Positions 17,599 through 26,659 of a stretch of 64,000 nucleotides of DNA are shown here, in pieces. The position numbers and the translations under genes were made by a program. Positions within the stretch are counted from its first letter, which is position 1. Each line of letters starts with the position of its first letter. The DNA comes from Acidovorax sp. 69 (GTDB lineage Bacteria > Pseudomonadota > Gammaproteobacteria > Burkholderiales > Burkholderiaceae_C): positions 3,658,501 to 3,722,500 of the forward strand of contig NZ_PGEP01000001.1 of assembly GCF_002797445.1 (NCBI RefSeq), in the 5' to 3' direction. The notes under the pieces were generated by a model. It saw only the letters and a list, made by a program, of their open reading frames with translations. It searched no databases and was not told the origin of the DNA.

Positions 17599-18332
17599 AC
17601 CTGCCCAGGGTTTTGCTGGTGGAGGACGACGCGTCCATCGCACGCTTCGTGCAGATGGCATTGGAGGAGTTGCCCATCGAACTGGTAACTTGCTCCAACG
17701 TCCCCGATGCTATGCAGGCCCTGCGGGACAGTTGCACTCAGCTCATCATCACCGACCTCATGCTGCCCGGCGAATCGGGAATCGACCTTGTGCAAAGGCT
17801 GCTTCATGAACCCGGCTTGGGCCGCAGTATTCCCGTTGCGGTGTTCAGCGCTGGCCTGACGCCCGCAGTGCGCGATCAGCTCAACGCCATGAAAGTGTGG
17901 CGGATGTTGTCCAAACCGGCTTCTGTGGCGGAGCTGGAGGACTGTGTCCGCGATGCTCTGGCGCTCAAGCCAGACGAGGTGGAGGGCCGCCCCCCCGGCG
18001 ACACACTTGCCGCGGAGACAGACGCCAGCACCGCCGAAGCACAAGCCATTGCCACCCACTTTGCAGGCGACGAATTCCTGTTCAAAGCCTACCGCGCCAG
18101 TTGCCTGCAACAGTTCCCTGTCGATGTGCGGCAAGGAGATGTGGCCTGTACCGCGCAGGACTGGGCGGCCCTGCGGCGCCTGGCGCACAGTCTGGTCACC
18201 GTATTGCTGACGCTGGGCTACCCCACCGAAAGCGTGCGTGCGCGCCAGCTTGAGAACGCAGCCGCCAACCTCACGGCCAGCCAGTGTGCGGAGCACTGGG
18301 GCATGCTGCGGGCCTTTCTGACCAGGCTCTGA
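17595..18332 (+). CDS. Receiver domain protein with C-terminal Hpt-like domain
   Basis: A 245-residue protein. The N-terminal receiver (residues 5-122) has D54 in ITDLMLPG and Lys in MLSKPAS. The C-terminal helical domain (about 150-245) resembles a histidine phosphotransfer domain, with H198 in RRLAHSLV. The usual HxLKG motif is altered: Val and Thr replace Lys and Gly. It could relay phosphate between the kinase and the receivers, or the phosphotransfer function may be degenerate. It is translationally coupled to the HTH-receiver gene. Confidence 0.82.
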   Translation: MNLPRVLLVEDDASIARFVQMALEELPIELVTCSNVPDAMQALRDSCTQLIITDLMLPGESGIDLVQRLLHEPGLGRSIPVAVFSAGLTPAVRDQLNAMKVWRMLSKPASVAELEDCVRDALALKPDEVEGRPPGDTLAAETDASTAEAQAIATHFAGDEFLFKAYRASCLQQFPVDVRQGDVACTAQDWAALRRLAHSLVTVLLTLGYPTESVRARQLENAAANLTASQCAEHWGMLRAFLTRL

Positions 18333-18592
18333 ATCCCGCTCACGCCAGGGCTCTGGGCCTTGTGTGGGTACCGGTACCACCAACCCGCTCGCGGCCAACA
18401 CCGCTTTGCGAGACCTGCTGCCGATTGCCTTGCCCCGCCCATTGCAGACCCACGCCATGGCACTATGTCCAATCAACGCAGCATCGAGCCGCGTTGCGGT
18501 GCCCACCCCGGGCGCTGCGCGACCAAGAACGCATTGATGATGATCTCGCTGGGGGCCTCAGGCCATCGCCTGCAGGTTCTAAGATGGCGCAC

Positions 18593-19279
18593 ATGATCAC
18601 CCTCCACCACCTTGAAACCTCGCGCTCGCAGCGCATTCTCTGGCTGCTTGAAGAGCTTGGCATCCCCTACGAACTCAAGATCTACCGGCGGGACAAAGCC
18701 ACCAAGCTGGCACCTCCAGAGCTGAAAAAGATCCACCCCCTCGGCAAATCACCTGTGATCACCGATGGCGATGAGGTGATTGCCGAATCGGGCGCAATCA
18801 TCGAGTATCTGGTGGAAACCTACGGCTCCCAGGCCCCTGGCGACCTGGCCCACCTGCAGCCGACGCTGCGCACGCCCGAGCACCGCCAGTGCCGCTTCTG
18901 GATGCACTACGCCGAGGGTTCACTGATGAACTGGCTGGTGATGAAGCTCGTGTTCATGACCATTCCCACCCAGCCCATGCCATTTTTTGTAAAGCCTATC
19001 GCACGGGCACTGTGTGGCACGGTGCAGAAAAAGCTCGTCGACCCCAATGTGGACAGCGCACTGGCGTTCATCGAGACACATCTGGCCACCCACCGCTGGT
19101 TTGCGGGCGAGCACCTGACCATGGCCGACTTCCAGATGAGTTTTGCCGTAGAGGCCCTGTTGTCGCGCGCCAATGACGCCAGCGGCAGCCCGCACTTGCA
19201 GGCCTACAAACAGCGCATGGAAGCGCGTCCGGCCTACCAGCGGGGCGTTGCCAAGGGTGGCCCGGTGGTCATCCGCTGA
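18593..19279 (+). CDS. Glutathione S-transferase family protein
   Basis: A 228-residue GST. The N-terminal thioredoxin fold reads MITLHHLETSRSQRILWLLE, with the glutathione-site motif KSPVITDGDEVIAESGAII (cis-Pro, Glu-Ser). The C-terminal helical domain ends with a WFAGEHLTMADFQMSF stretch typical of the family. ATG codons at 18584 and 18593 are both possible; the second gives the usual family N terminus. The 260 bp before it hold nothing recognisable. It converges on the XdhC gene. Role: conjugation or peroxide detoxification with glutathione; the substrate is unknown. Confidence 0.9.
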   Translation: MITLHHLETSRSQRILWLLEELGIPYELKIYRRDKATKLAPPELKKIHPLGKSPVITDGDEVIAESGAIIEYLVETYGSQAPGDLAHLQPTLRTPEHRQCRFWMHYAEGSLMNWLVMKLVFMTIPTQPMPFFVKPIARALCGTVQKKLVDPNVDSALAFIETHLATHRWFAGEHLTMADFQMSFAVEALLSRANDASGSPHLQAYKQRMEARPAYQRGVAKGGPVVIR

Positions 19280-19348
19280 GTGCAGGCCGCCGAAGCCACC
19301 GCCTGCGGCGGCACCTGATAGCGCCCCAACCTGCCAACCGTGGACGCG

Positions 19349-20422
19349 CTAACGCACGCCGCACACCAGAGCCCCGGGCTCGTTGTGCACCAGCTCCCGA
19401 TCGTTCTTGGCCTGGGCCACCTCCACGTCGCGAGGCAGGGTCACGCCATTTTTGACCGCCAGAATTTCGGCCATCACGCTCACAGCGATCTCAGGCGGCG
19501 TCTTGCTGCCGATGTAGATGCCAATGGGCCCGCGCAGCCGCGCAAGCGTCTGCGGCGTCTGGTCGAAGTGCTCGATCATGCGGGCCCGGCGCGCCTCGTT
19601 GTTGCGGCGCGAGCCGATACCGCCCACATAAAACGCCTCTGTGCCGAGAGCCTCCAGCAAGGCCAGGTCGTCAAGCTTGGGGTCATGCGTCAAGGCCACC
19701 ACACAGGTTCTACGATCCGGCTTGAAGGCGAGCACCACATCGTCCGGCATGTCGCTCACCACCGTGGCGCCCGGCACGCTCCAGCTACCCCGGTATTCCT
19801 CGCGGGGGTCGCACACGGTCACGGCAAAGCCGTTGAACAAGGCCATGGTGGCCAGGTACTCCGTGAGCTGCCCGGCGCCGATGAGCAGCATGCGGTATTC
19901 CGGTCCAAAGGTGTTAGTCAATTGCAGCGCATCCACCGCCAGGTCTTCGGGTGCGGTGGCGGGTGTCAGAGCCACAAATCCATCCGCCAGGCGCACGGTG
20001 CGCTGCATCAGGCGCCCCGCACCGAGCTGAGCAATCAGCTCCGCCAGCAGCACCGGGTCGGAGTCGTATTCAAGCAACAATTCCAGCGTGCCACCACAGG
20101 GCAGGCCAAAACGGTGGGCCTCGTCAGCACTGATGCCGTATTTGACAAACGCGGGGGGACCACTGGGGATGCGATGCTCGCCAACGCCCGTGGCCACACC
20201 CGTTTGGGCATAGGCACGGGTGTGGCGGTCGATCAGGTCATCTTCAATACACCCACCCGACACCGACCCCACCACCGAGCCGTCTTCGCACAGCGCCATG
20301 ATCGAGCCGACAGGCCGAGGTGACGAGCCCCAGGTGCGCACCACCGTGGCCAGCAGCGCACGGCGCCCGGCAGCACGCCAGCCGTGCAGCGTGCGCAACA
20401 CCACAACATCCAAATTTTCCAT
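19349..20422 (-). CDS. XdhC/CoxI-family molybdenum-hydroxylase accessory protein
   Basis: A 357-residue protein. The N-terminal XdhC_CoxI domain begins MENLDVVVLRTLHGW and contains TWGSSPRPVGSIMALCEDG and SVSGGCIEDDL. The C-terminal XdhC Rossmann domain contains LLIGAGQLTEYLA and YVGGIGSRRN. XdhC proteins bind the molybdenum cofactor, promote its sulfuration and hand it to xanthine-dehydrogenase-type enzymes. Here it lies downstream of the cox-type genes and probably serves CoxL. The start at 20422 has AGGA at good spacing; 20431 is an in-frame alternative. Confidence 0.9.
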   Translation of the reverse strand: MENLDVVVLRTLHGWRAAGRRALLATVVRTWGSSPRPVGSIMALCEDGSVVGSVSGGCIEDDLIDRHTRAYAQTGVATGVGEHRIPSGPPAFVKYGISADEAHRFGLPCGGTLELLLEYDSDPVLLAELIAQLGAGRLMQRTVRLADGFVALTPATAPEDLAVDALQLTNTFGPEYRMLLIGAGQLTEYLATMALFNGFAVTVCDPREEYRGSWSVPGATVVSDMPDDVVLAFKPDRRTCVVALTHDPKLDDLALLEALGTEAFYVGGIGSRRNNEARRARMIEHFDQTPQTLARLRGPIGIYIGSKTPPEIAVSVMAEILAVKNGVTLPRDVEVAQAKNDRELVHNEPGALVCGVR

Positions 20423-20451
20423 GGCTGACATCCTCTGTTTCCTGGCCTTGC

Positions 20452-21084
20452 CTATCCCCGATTGAACCACCAGGCCAGGAATACGAGGGCCACCACACCA
20501 ACACCCCACGCCCAAGCGGGGATACCGGCGCCCTGCGGGGCCGTGGCGGTACCGTCAACCCCTCCAGGCAGAGTGACCGCGTCCGCACCGGTGGTATCGG
20601 CCGCAGGGAGTTCCGGGCGGGGGTGGCGGCGTTGCATCTCGTTGTCAAAGCGCTTGAAGAAATCCTCGGCCATCGTCTTGGCGGCACCGTCGATCAGGCG
20701 CTGGCCCAGCTGCGCGATCTTGCCGCCCACGGAGGCGTGCACGGTGTAGTGCAGCTCGCAGCTGGCCTGCCCCGCAGCATCAGCGGGCAACGGCACCAGC
20801 TTGACCTGGGCATTGCCCTTGCCAAAGCCCGCGACACCACCCGAACCATCGAAGGCGATGTTGTAGCTCTCGGGCGCAACGATGTCCGACAGCGTGATCT
20901 TGCCCGCAAACTTGGCCGACACAGGCCCGATCTTGAGCGCCATGGCCACCGCGTACTGGTTGTCGGCGGTGGGATCGACCTTGTCACAGCCGGGAATACA
21001 CAGCTTGAGCACCTCGGGATCATTGAGTGCCTCCCAGGCCTGCTGCTGGCTGACGGCAAGGGTGCGGCTGGCTTGCATTTCCAT
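20452..21084 (-). CDS. coxG: CoxG-family SRPBCC protein with C-terminal membrane anchor
   Basis: A 210-residue protein. A CoxG/SRPBCC domain (residues 1-150) opens MEMQASRTLAVSQQQAWEAL and has the patterns LCIPGCD and GGKIAQLGQRLIDGAA. A proline/alanine linker and a C-terminal hydrophobic segment (AWAWGVGVVALVFLAWWF) would anchor it in the membrane. In carbon-monoxide oxidisers CoxG recruits the CO dehydrogenase to the membrane and mediates electron delivery to quinones. A similar tethering role is plausible here for CoxLMS. It lies between the XdhC and CoxE genes on the same strand. Confidence 0.88.
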   Translation of the reverse strand: MEMQASRTLAVSQQQAWEALNDPEVLKLCIPGCDKVDPTADNQYAVAMALKIGPVSAKFAGKITLSDIVAPESYNIAFDGSGGVAGFGKGNAQVKLVPLPADAAGQASCELHYTVHASVGGKIAQLGQRLIDGAAKTMAEDFFKRFDNEMQRRHPRPELPAADTTGADAVTLPGGVDGTATAPQGAGIPAWAWGVGVVALVFLAWWFNRG

Positions 21085-21183
21085 GGTGTGTCCTCTCGGG
21101 GGTTCAGATGGTGGTGATGTCGTGGGAGTTCAATCGGTCGGGTGCCTTGCGCGGCTTTGGGTCCGCCTGCATCGACCACGCCG

Positions 21184-22431
21184 TCATTGCCGCAGCACGC
21201 TGGCCAGGCCCGCGGCCAGGTCCTGCAAATGGCCCAGGTTGTGCACGGCCAACATGCCATGGGCCTGGCGGTGCAGTTGCGTCGCACCCCGCGCCGTGGG
21301 CAGATAGCCTTCAAAACGCAGCAATGGGTTGAGCCACAACAGGCGACCACCGTGGCGGCGCAGCCAGCCCAGCTCCTGCGCCAGTACCTCGGGTGCGCCC
21401 GTGTCCAGCCCATCGCTGATCAGCAGCACCAGCGTGCGCCGCCCGACCAGGCGCCTGGCGTGGGCCAGGCGCAACTGGGCCAGGCTGTCACCCATGCGGG
21501 TGCCACCAGCAAAGTCGGCGATCGCGTGGCTGGCCGCCTCGAGCATGGCGTCGGTGTCAGCAAGGCGAAACGCCGGGGTCAGGTCGGTCAAGCCCGTGCC
21601 AAAGGCAAACACATCGCGGCGCACCGCAGTACCAGTGTGACGCGGTGCCGTGGCAGCGTGCAAAAAGGCCAGCAGCAGCCGTGCATAGCGCTCCATCGAG
21701 CCCGACACGTCCACCAGCACCAGCAGCGGGAGAGGCTGCCGGCGCCGCTGCAGCAGCGGGATGTGCAGCACCTCGCCGCCGTTGCGCGCTGCATGGTGCA
21801 TGGCACCGGGCCAGTGCGGACGATTGCCCCGCACACCCGGCCGGGTGCGGCGGGCCGCATAACGCGGCAGGGGCAAGGGCACCTCGCGCGCCAGGCGCTC
21901 CACCAGGATGTATTCGCTGGCCGAGAGCTGGTTGAAGTCGGCTTGCCGCAGGCGCTGCAGGTCGCTGGCCGTCATGGCGGCATCGAACTCGATCTTGTCC
22001 TCTTCACGCGCAGGTGGGGCGTTGCGCGCGGCACGCACGGGGGCCAGCGCCTCGCTCACACGCGGGCGGCGCTTGGCGGGCTCTGCCTTGGATTCGGCGC
22101 TGGGCAGCATCTGTGCGAGCAGTTTTTGCGCCACATTCGGGTTGCGAAAGTAAGCATCAAACAGCTCGCGGAACACCATGCGGTCTTGCTCACGGCTGAC
22201 CAGCACGGCCTCCAGTGCGGCGCAAAAATCACCGCGCTGCAGGCCCACCAGCATCACAGCCTGCTGGGCCAGCGCCATGCGCGCGGCATCTACCCGCACA
22301 CCGGCGCGGCGCAGCGTGCGGCCAAAGCCGCTCAGGTTGTCGGCCAGCTTGCCGGTGCGGGCATCGCCCAATTGGGAGATCGAAGAGATCGTCTTGCCCT
22401 CTGCCACGGCTGCGCCCTCAGGCATCGACAT
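21184..22431 (-). CDS. coxE: CoxE-family VWA-domain protein
   Basis: A 415-residue protein with a C-terminal von Willebrand A domain. The MIDAS motif DVSGS is in VLVDVSGSMERYARLLLAF, and later MIDAS residues lie in GTRMGDSL and SDGLDTG. In cox clusters CoxE works with the AAA+ protein CoxD to mature the CoxL active site. The start at 22431 (MSMPEG) overlaps the coxD stop by 14 bp; an ATG at 22425 is an alternative. It is the fifth gene of coxS-L-M-D-E-G. Confidence 0.9.
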   Translation of the reverse strand: MSMPEGAAVAEGKTISSISQLGDARTGKLADNLSGFGRTLRRAGVRVDAARMALAQQAVMLVGLQRGDFCAALEAVLVSREQDRMVFRELFDAYFRNPNVAQKLLAQMLPSAESKAEPAKRRPRVSEALAPVRAARNAPPAREEDKIEFDAAMTASDLQRLRQADFNQLSASEYILVERLAREVPLPLPRYAARRTRPGVRGNRPHWPGAMHHAARNGGEVLHIPLLQRRRQPLPLLVLVDVSGSMERYARLLLAFLHAATAPRHTGTAVRRDVFAFGTGLTDLTPAFRLADTDAMLEAASHAIADFAGGTRMGDSLAQLRLAHARRLVGRRTLVLLISDGLDTGAPEVLAQELGWLRRHGGRLLWLNPLLRFEGYLPTARGATQLHRQAHGMLAVHNLGHLQDLAAGLASVLRQ

Positions 22432-23344
22432 CAGCAGGCTGCAGCAGTTGTTCTGCCATATCGCGCGTGAGCGCCGCCACATCCTCGCGCTGCTTGAACA
22501 AGATGCCTGCGGTGTCGGACACGACTTCGGGGTCCACCACGATGGTGTCCAGCGCCACCAGCGCCTTGGCCCATTCCACGCTCTCGGCGATGCCCGGCGC
22601 GCGCTGGAAGGCGTTGGCAAACGGCTGGCTGCGCAGGCGGCCCACAAAGTCTGCTACCTGGGTGGCCAGCGCCGCACTCGCGCCCGGCACCTGGGCGCGC
22701 ACGATGGCCAGTTCACGCTCGCGCTCAGGGTAGTCAAGCCAGTGGTAGAGGCAACGGCGCTTGACCGCGTCGTGCAGGTCGCGGGTGCGGTTGCTCGTGA
22801 GGATGGTGACCGGCGTGGCCGTGGCGCACACGGTGCCAATCTCGGGAATGCTCACCTGGTATTCGCCCAGGTATTCGAGCAAAAACGCTTCAAAGGGCTC
22901 GTCGGCCCGGTCCACTTCGTCAATCAACAACACCGCACCAGGCGCGGGGGCTTGCAGCGCCTGCAACAAGGGGCGACGGATGAGGAAACGGTCTTGGTAC
23001 ACCTCGCGCTCCACCTGCGCCATGTCGGCACTGCCTTGGCCCTCTGCCGCACGCATGTGCAGCAACTGGGCGGCGTAGTTCCATTCGTACAGTGCCTCGC
23101 GCTGCTCCAGGCCGTCGTAGCACTGCAGGCGGATCAGGCTGCGCGAGAGCACCTCGCCCAAGGCTTTGGCCAGCGCCGTCTTGCCCACGCCGGGCTCGCC
23201 CTCCAGCAGCAGCGGCCGCTGCAGCTTGAGCGCCAGGAACACCGCCGTGGCAAGGCGCCGGTCGGCAAAGTAGCCCACGTTTTGCAAGGCCAACACCAGG
23301 GCGTCGATGGAAACAGGAACCGGTGCGGCGATGGACGAATTCAT
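22418..23344 (-). CDS. coxD: CoxD/MoxR-family AAA+ ATPase
   Basis: A 308-residue MoxR-type AAA+ ATPase. Walker A reads GEPGVGKTALAK, Walker B reads VLLIDEVDRADE, and sensor residues lie in TILTSNRTRDL. CoxD proteins are chaperone-like ATPases needed to assemble the molybdenum-hydroxylase active site. The gene overlaps coxE, its usual partner. It follows coxM after a 108-bp gap that contains a dispersed repeat, so it may have its own promoter or lie at a weak point of the operon. Confidence 0.9.
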   Translation of the reverse strand: MNSSIAAPVPVSIDALVLALQNVGYFADRRLATAVFLALKLQRPLLLEGEPGVGKTALAKALGEVLSRSLIRLQCYDGLEQREALYEWNYAAQLLHMRAAEGQGSADMAQVEREVYQDRFLIRRPLLQALQAPAPGAVLLIDEVDRADEPFEAFLLEYLGEYQVSIPEIGTVCATATPVTILTSNRTRDLHDAVKRRCLYHWLDYPERERELAIVRAQVPGASAALATQVADFVGRLRSQPFANAFQRAPGIAESVEWAKALVALDTIVVDPEVVSDTAGILFKQREDVAALTRDMAEQLLQPADVDA

Positions 23345-23408
23345 TGCTACTCTATTTATAGCTACCAGTGCATATGAATCATGCGCCAGCGGCTGATTTC
23401 ACTCAAAA
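23343..23408. repeat. Dispersed short repeat between coxM and coxD
   Basis: The region contains TTATAGCTACCAGTGCATATGAATCATGCGCCA. The 16-base core TATGAATCATGCGCCA recurs at about 28580-28595, and TAGCTACCAG recurs at 41914 and 51026. Confidence 0.5.
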
Positions 23409-23452
23409 CCCCGCCACCTGGTGCCGTGCCGCGATGGTGGGTGTGCCCAAGT

Positions 23453-24244
23453 TCAGCCCAGCATCTGCGCTACAGCGCGTTGCGTCTGCACGCTGATGAG
23501 GTTGGCACGGTAGGCCGCGCTGGCGTGGATGTCGGAGTTCAGGTCACTCGCGTCAACCTTCACACTGGCGGCCGACTGCGGTGTGAAGCTCTGGTTCAGC
23601 GCCGCCTCCAGCCCCGCATGCCGAAACACGCTGGTGGCCGCGCCGGTGACGGCCACGCGCACGCCGCCATCGGTCTGCGCCACAAACACCCCCACCAGCG
23701 AGAAGCGCGATGCCGCCTGCTTGAACTTGAGGTACACCGCACGCTTGGGGATGGGGAAGCGGATCGCGGTGATGATCTCACCCTCCTCCAGCGCCGTGGT
23801 GTACATGCCGACAAAGAAGTCGTCGGCCTTAATCTCGCGCTGGTTGGTGATGACCGTGGCAGCGAGGCCCAGCACCGCACTGGGGTAGCAGGCGGCCGGG
23901 TCGTTGTTGGCCACCGAGCCACCCAGCGTGCCACGCGCGCGCACCTGGCGGTCGCCGATGTGGGCCGCCAGGTCGGCCAGCCCAGGGATCGCGGATTTCA
24001 CATCGGCGCTGGCAGCGACATCGGCATGGCGCGTCATGGCCCCGATGACCAGCGCGTTGCCTTCACGGCGAATACCCGCCAGTTCGGCGATACCGTTCAG
24101 GTCGATGATCTTTTCGGGATTGGCCAGGCGCAGGCGCATGGAGGGCAGCAGGCTTTGCCCGCCAGCCAGCAGCTTGCCGCCCTGGGCGATCAACTGCGCG
24201 GCAGAGGCGGTAGAGGAAGGGGCCTCAAAGGTGAATGCATACAT
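23453..24244 (-). CDS. coxM: CoxM-type FAD-binding medium subunit
   Basis: A 263-residue FAD-binding subunit of a molybdenum hydroxylase. FAD motifs are AGGQSLLPSMRLR (residues 31-43) and TLGGSVANNDPAACYPSAVLG; the C-terminal part has the CODH flavoprotein fold. It would pass electrons from the iron-sulfur subunit to the acceptor. The start at 24244 has a strong GAGGAG ribosome-binding site. It follows coxL after 13 bp. Confidence 0.92.
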   Translation of the reverse strand: MYAFTFEAPSSTASAAQLIAQGGKLLAGGQSLLPSMRLRLANPEKIIDLNGIAELAGIRREGNALVIGAMTRHADVAASADVKSAIPGLADLAAHIGDRQVRARGTLGGSVANNDPAACYPSAVLGLAATVITNQREIKADDFFVGMYTTALEEGEIITAIRFPIPKRAVYLKFKQAASRFSLVGVFVAQTDGGVRVAVTGAATSVFRHAGLEAALNQSFTPQSAASVKVDASDLNSDIHASAAYRANLISVQTQRAVAQMLG

Positions 24245-24257
24245 GGTGCGGATCTCC

Positions 24258-26645
24258 TCAAGCTTTGGCGTTTTGAATGGCTTCCCACACGCGGTGCGGC
24301 GATGCAGGCATGTCAAAGTCCTTCACGCCCAGCGGACGCAGCGCGTCCAGCACGGCGTTGATGACGGCAGGTGGCGAACCAATGGCCCCGGCTTCGCCAC
24401 AGCCCTTGGTGCCCAGCGGGTTGTGGGTACAGGGCGTGCACACATGGCCCAGCTTGAACTCGGGGAAGTCATCGGCGCGCGGCATGGCGTAGTCCATGAA
24501 ACTACCCGTGAGCAGCTGACCGGTCTCGCGGTCGTACACGCAGTTCTCCATCAGCGCCTGGCCAATGCCCTGCACCAGACCGCCATGCACCTGCCCTTCC
24601 ACGATCATGGGGTTGATGATGGTGCCGAAGTCGTCCACCGCCGTGAACTTGTCCACCCGCGTGCTGCCCGTGGCGGGGTCGATTTCGACCTCGCAGATGT
24701 AGGTGCCGGCAGGGAAAGTGAAGTTGGTCGGGTCGTAAAACGCGGTTTCGTTCAGGCCCGGCTCCAGCACATCCAACGGGTAGTTGTGGGGCACATAGGC
24801 GGCCAAAGACACCTGGCCGAACGGGATCTTCTTGTCCGTGCCCTTCACGCTGAATTCGCCGTTGGCAAAGTCGATGTCGGCATCGCTCGCCTCCATCAGA
24901 TGCGCAGCGATTTTCTTGGCCTTGGCCTCGATCTTGTCCAGCGCCTTCATGATGGCCGCACCGCCCACGCTGATGGAGCGCGAGCCGTAGGTGCCCATGC
25001 CAAAGGGCACGCGGCCCGTGTCGCCGTGCACGATGTCCACGTTCTCCACCGGGATGCCCAGGCGCGCCGCCACCACCTGCGCAAAGGTCGTCTCATGCCC
25101 CTGGCCGTGGCTGTGCGAGCCGGTGAACACCGTCACGCTGCCCGTGGGGTGCACACGCACCTCGCCGCATTCAAACAGGCCAGCGCGTGCGCCCAGGGCG
25201 CCTGCAATGTTGGACGGCGCGATGCCGCAGGCCTCGATGTAGCTGCTGTAGCCGATGCCGCGCTTGAGGCCCTTGGCCTCGCTGGCCGCCTTGCGCGCCG
25301 CAAAGCCCGCCACATCGGCCAACTGCTGTGCCTGCGTCATGCACGCGTGGTAGTCGCCAATGTCGTACTGCAGCGCCACAGGCGTCTGATAGGGCCAGCT
25401 GGTGATGAAGTTGCGCTTGCGGATCTCGTCCTGCGGCAGGTTCATCTCCCAGCCGCAGCGCGACACCAGGCGCTCCAGCAGGTAGGTGGCTTCGGGCCGG
25501 CCTGCGCCCCGGTAGGCATCGACGGGCGCCGTGTTGGTGAACCAGGAATCCACCTCCACATAAACCTGCGGCGTGGTGTACTGGCCCGCAAGCAGCGTGG
25601 CATACAGGATGGTGGGCACAGCGCTGGCAAAGGTGCTGAGATAGGCGCCCAGGTTGGCATGCGTGTGCACGCGCATGGCCAGGAACTTGCCGTCCTTGTC
25701 CATCGCCATTTCGGCGTGGCTGACATGGTCGCGGCCATGGGCGTCACTCACGAACGACTCGCTGCGGTCGGCCACCCACTTGATGTTGCGGTTGAGCTTT
25801 TTGGCGGCCCAGGTCAGGCACACATCTTCGGCATACAGATAGATCTTGGAGCCGAAACCGCCGCCCACGTCGGGGGCGATCACGCGCACCTTGTGCTCGG
25901 GCAGGCCCATCACAAACGCCGTCATGAGCAGGCGCTCGACGTGCGGGTTCTGGTTGCTCACGTACAGCGTGTACTCATCGTTGGCGCGGCTGTAGCTGCC
26001 AATGGCGGCCCGTGGCTCCATGGCGTTGGGAATGAGGCGGTTGTTGATCAGATCGAGCTGGGTGACATGAGCGGCGTTGGCAAACGCGGCATCCACTGCG
26101 CCCTTGTCGCCAATGGCCCATTTGAAGCAATGGTTGTCGGGCGCAATGTCGTGCAGTGCTGCGCCTGCCACCGCGCCCGAGGCGGCATCGGCCACATTGA
26201 CCACGGCGGGCAACACGTCGTAATCCACCTCGACCAGCTCGGCCGCGTCACGCGCCTGTTGCAGCGTCTGGGCCACGACCATGGCCACATGGTCACCCAC
26301 GTAGCGCACCTTGCCCTGGGCCAGGATGGGGTGTGGCGGCTCTTTCATGGGCTCACCATTGGTGCTGGTGATGAGCCAGCCGCAGGGCAGGCCATTGATG
26401 TTGTCGGCGGCGACATCAGCGCCCACAAACACGCCCAGCACGCCCGGTGCGGCCTTGGCGGCGCTGGTGTTGATGCTGTTGATGGCGGCGTGCGCGTGTG
26501 GCGAGCGCACAAACACGGCGTGGCTTTGTGCGGCCAGCACCACGTCGTCGGTGTACTGGCCCGCGCCGGTCAGGAAGCGGTAGTCCTCCTTGCGCTTGAT
26601 GGATTCGCCGATATGCGGCAGCTTGGAAAAGTCGGATGCACCCAT
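24258..26645 (-). CDS. coxL: Form II CoxL-type molybdopterin-binding catalytic subunit
   Basis: A 795-residue large subunit of a xanthine-oxidase-family hydroxylase. The active-site loop near residue 377 reads AYRGAGR, the form II motif; true aerobic CO dehydrogenases (form I) have AYxCSFR with a catalytic Cys. The cofactor-site Glu is in GCGEAGAIG near residue 748. It therefore probably hydroxylates an organic aldehyde or N-heterocycle rather than CO. The gene lies between coxS and coxM, in the order S-L-M. CoxD and CoxE would mature it and XdhC would supply the cofactor. The substrate cannot be told from sequence. Confidence 0.92.
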   Translation of the reverse strand: MGASDFSKLPHIGESIKRKEDYRFLTGAGQYTDDVVLAAQSHAVFVRSPHAHAAINSINTSAAKAAPGVLGVFVGADVAADNINGLPCGWLITSTNGEPMKEPPHPILAQGKVRYVGDHVAMVVAQTLQQARDAAELVEVDYDVLPAVVNVADAASGAVAGAALHDIAPDNHCFKWAIGDKGAVDAAFANAAHVTQLDLINNRLIPNAMEPRAAIGSYSRANDEYTLYVSNQNPHVERLLMTAFVMGLPEHKVRVIAPDVGGGFGSKIYLYAEDVCLTWAAKKLNRNIKWVADRSESFVSDAHGRDHVSHAEMAMDKDGKFLAMRVHTHANLGAYLSTFASAVPTILYATLLAGQYTTPQVYVEVDSWFTNTAPVDAYRGAGRPEATYLLERLVSRCGWEMNLPQDEIRKRNFITSWPYQTPVALQYDIGDYHACMTQAQQLADVAGFAARKAASEAKGLKRGIGYSSYIEACGIAPSNIAGALGARAGLFECGEVRVHPTGSVTVFTGSHSHGQGHETTFAQVVAARLGIPVENVDIVHGDTGRVPFGMGTYGSRSISVGGAAIMKALDKIEAKAKKIAAHLMEASDADIDFANGEFSVKGTDKKIPFGQVSLAAYVPHNYPLDVLEPGLNETAFYDPTNFTFPAGTYICEVEIDPATGSTRVDKFTAVDDFGTIINPMIVEGQVHGGLVQGIGQALMENCVYDRETGQLLTGSFMDYAMPRADDFPEFKLGHVCTPCTHNPLGTKGCGEAGAIGSPPAVINAVLDALRPLGVKDFDMPASPHRVWEAIQNAKA

Positions 26646-26659
26646 GGTCGTTCTCCTTT

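Noticed and set aside
19288-19313. GCCGCC/GGCGGC hairpin between the GST and XdhC genes as a terminator
   Set aside because: It has a long loop and no T tract on either side.
24258-26645. CoxL as a true CO dehydrogenase
   Set aside because: The active-site loop reads AYRGAGR, not AYxCSFR, so the catalytic Cys is missing.
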